Assembly (NCBI GenBank): GCA_027083995.1
Contig: JALWME010000049.1
Coordinates: 1-6,239, forward strand
Length of the DNA: 6,239 nt
Source: Sulfurovum sp.
GTDB taxonomy: Bacteria; Campylobacterota; Campylobacteria; Campylobacterales; Sulfurovaceae
Direction: 5' to 3'
In this document: one piece after another, positions 5,654-6,239 of the stretch
How positions within the stretch are numbered: the first letter of the stretch is position 1
Layout of the letters: each line of letters begins with the position of its first letter
Made by a program: the position numbers and the translations under genes
The notes under the pieces: model-generated
The model's database searches: none
What the model was told of the DNA's origin: nothing
Seen by the model: only the letters and a program-made list of their open reading frames with translations

Positions 5654-5663
5654 ATTGTAACAT
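5654..5663 (-). promoter_or_regulatory. Extended -10 promoter of fabG
   Basis: The minus strand reads ATGTTACAAT (5663-5654): the -10 hexamer TACAAT with TG one base before it. Predicted transcription would start near 5647, giving a 20-nt leader with the AAAGG site. The identical 10-mer occurs at the matching place before the 112-aa gene. No clear -35 is visible. Confidence 0.55.
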
Positions 5664-5678
5664 GGCAGTGATTAGAAG

Positions 5679-6017
5679 CTAACACGTAAACAGTTTATTC
5701 TTTATATCCTCAAATATTTTATAGTCATCAGGACTAATAGTATCCGAATAAATCACATGATTTAATTGCTCTAGGATATGAAATTTTGAAATTTTATCTT
5801 CACATAAAGCTTGGTTGATGATATTGACATGCTCATCCAAATCATACTCCCGTTCCATTATATCATACAAAAAATCTTTTGCTTCATCATGGTCACAGTC
5901 GAAGTTTTGCCGCATAATGTCACAAAAAAGCGGGGTTTCTTTCTCTATATCTCTCTTATCTACTTTGATAATATGTGCAAGTAATGTACCTACAGATTCT
6001 TTTATTTTCTGTTGCAT
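5679..6017 (-). CDS. Small TerB/DjlA-like helical protein
   Basis: A 112-residue acidic, all-helical cytoplasmic protein with no signal peptide or membrane segment. Two stretches resemble the repeated helix pattern of the TerB / DjlA N-terminal family: LLAHIIKVDKRDIEKETPLF (12-31) and LNHVIYSDTISPDDY (85-99). Each has a hydrophobic helix, an Asp-containing turn and then an acidic residue starting the next helix. Proteins of this family are linked to tellurite resistance and membrane stress, or serve as co-chaperone domains, but most are of unknown function. It is shorter than typical TerB (about 150 residues). The ATG at 6017-6015 follows a consensus Shine-Dalgarno sequence, so strong translation is likely. 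It sits between gpmI and fabG with its own promoter. The family assignment is from pattern only and is moderately sure. Confidence 0.7.
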   Translation of the reverse strand: MQQKIKESVGTLLAHIIKVDKRDIEKETPLFCDIMRQNFDCDHDEAKDFLYDIMEREYDLDEHVNIINQALCEDKISKFHILEQLNHVIYSDTISPDDYKIFEDIKNKLFTC

Positions 6018-6023
6018 AATCTA

Positions 6024-6030
6024 CCTCCTT
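6024..6030 (-). promoter_or_regulatory. Consensus Shine-Dalgarno of the TerB-like gene
   Basis: AAGGAGG (6030-6024) is a full match to the anti-16S sequence, 6 nt before the ATG. It is the strongest ribosome binding site in the window. Confidence 0.85.
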
Positions 6031-6047
6031 ACCTACGCTATTTGCTA

Positions 6048-6057
6048 ATTGTAACAT
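6048..6057 (-). promoter_or_regulatory. Extended -10 promoter of the TerB-like gene
   Basis: ATGTTACAAT on the minus strand (6057-6048) gives TACAAT with a TG extension. Transcription would start near 6041, leaving a leader of about 24 nt with the AAGGAGG site. It is identical in 10 bases to the fabG promoter and lies in the 66-bp gap after gpmI. Confidence 0.55.
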
Positions 6058-6083
6058 AATTTGCATCGCAGTGTTTCCGTCCC

Positions 6084-6239
6084 TTAAATCAGAGGCATAT
6101 CCATCTCTGAAGGGATATCAATCCCCATCAACTTCAATACTGTTGGTGCAATATTGTTCAACCCACACCCCTCTTTGACTTCATTCACGCCATCAGCCAA
6201 TACAAAACACCATACTTCGCCTACTGTATGGTTTGTCAG
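6084..6239 (-). CDS. gpmI: 2,3-bisphosphoglycerate-independent phosphoglycerate mutase, C-terminus (partial)
   Basis: The last 51 codons and the TAA stop are visible; the rest runs off the right edge. The protein interconverts 3-phosphoglycerate and 2-phosphoglycerate in glycolysis and gluconeogenesis, using Mn2+ and no bisphosphoglycerate cofactor. Recognition rests on NHTVGEVW near the edge, matching the family's conserved (S/A)HT stretch, and on [18 protein letters not shown] followed by EMDMPLI, the characteristic C-terminal end of the alkaline-phosphatase-like domain. The metal-binding and catalytic residues are mostly outside the window. The gene is followed 66 bp later by the TerB-like gene, with a separate promoter in between. 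Confidence 0.9.
   Translation of the reverse strand: MTNHTVGEVWCFVLADGVNEVKEGCGLNNIAPTVLKLMGIDIPSEMDMPLI

Overview
The window is AT-rich, and every gene I can support lies on the minus strand, so transcription runs from the right edge to the left. The gene families, the short intergenic gaps and the extended -10 promoters without a clear -35 suggest a Campylobacterota (epsilonproteobacterial) genome, perhaps a Sulfurovum- or Sulfurimonas-like one. This placement is inferred from protein character and promoter style, not from a database match.

Right part (about 4884-6239): core metabolism. It holds the C-terminus of cofactor-independent phosphoglycerate mutase (gpmI), a 112-aa TerB/DjlA-like small protein, and fabG (3-oxoacyl-ACP reductase). 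The last two each have an extended -10 promoter sharing the 10-mer ATGTTACAAT.

Middle part (about 1436-4863): two consecutive OmpR-type response regulator/histidine kinase pairs, each in the order regulator then kinase. The first pair (regulator 4149-4805, kinase 3307-4152) is preceded by seven perfect copies of a heptamer that run into the regulator's Shine-Dalgarno sequence. Its kinase has almost no periplasmic loop. The second pair (regulator 2583-3251, kinase 1436-2596) has a kinase with a real periplasmic sensor region of about 110 residues and a TTG start. Neither kinase has room for a HAMP domain.

Left part (about 1-1448): two exported monoheme c-type cytochromes follow the second kinase. 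The first overlaps the kinase gene by 13 nt. The second carries an extra C-terminal domain with the paired LTxxQ motifs of the Spy/CpxP/ZraP family. The order regulator, kinase, cytochrome, cytochrome-LTxxQ suggests a periplasmic redox or metal sensing module in which the heme protein might modulate the kinase, as CpxP does CpxA; this is inference. After a 191-bp gene-free gap with an imperfect 27-nt direct repeat and a strong extended -10, the first 26 codons of an unidentified gene run off the left edge.

The most unusual points are the heme-LTxxQ fusion beside a two-component system, the heptamer tract at a regulator's translation start, and the operator-like repeats upstream of the left-edge gene.
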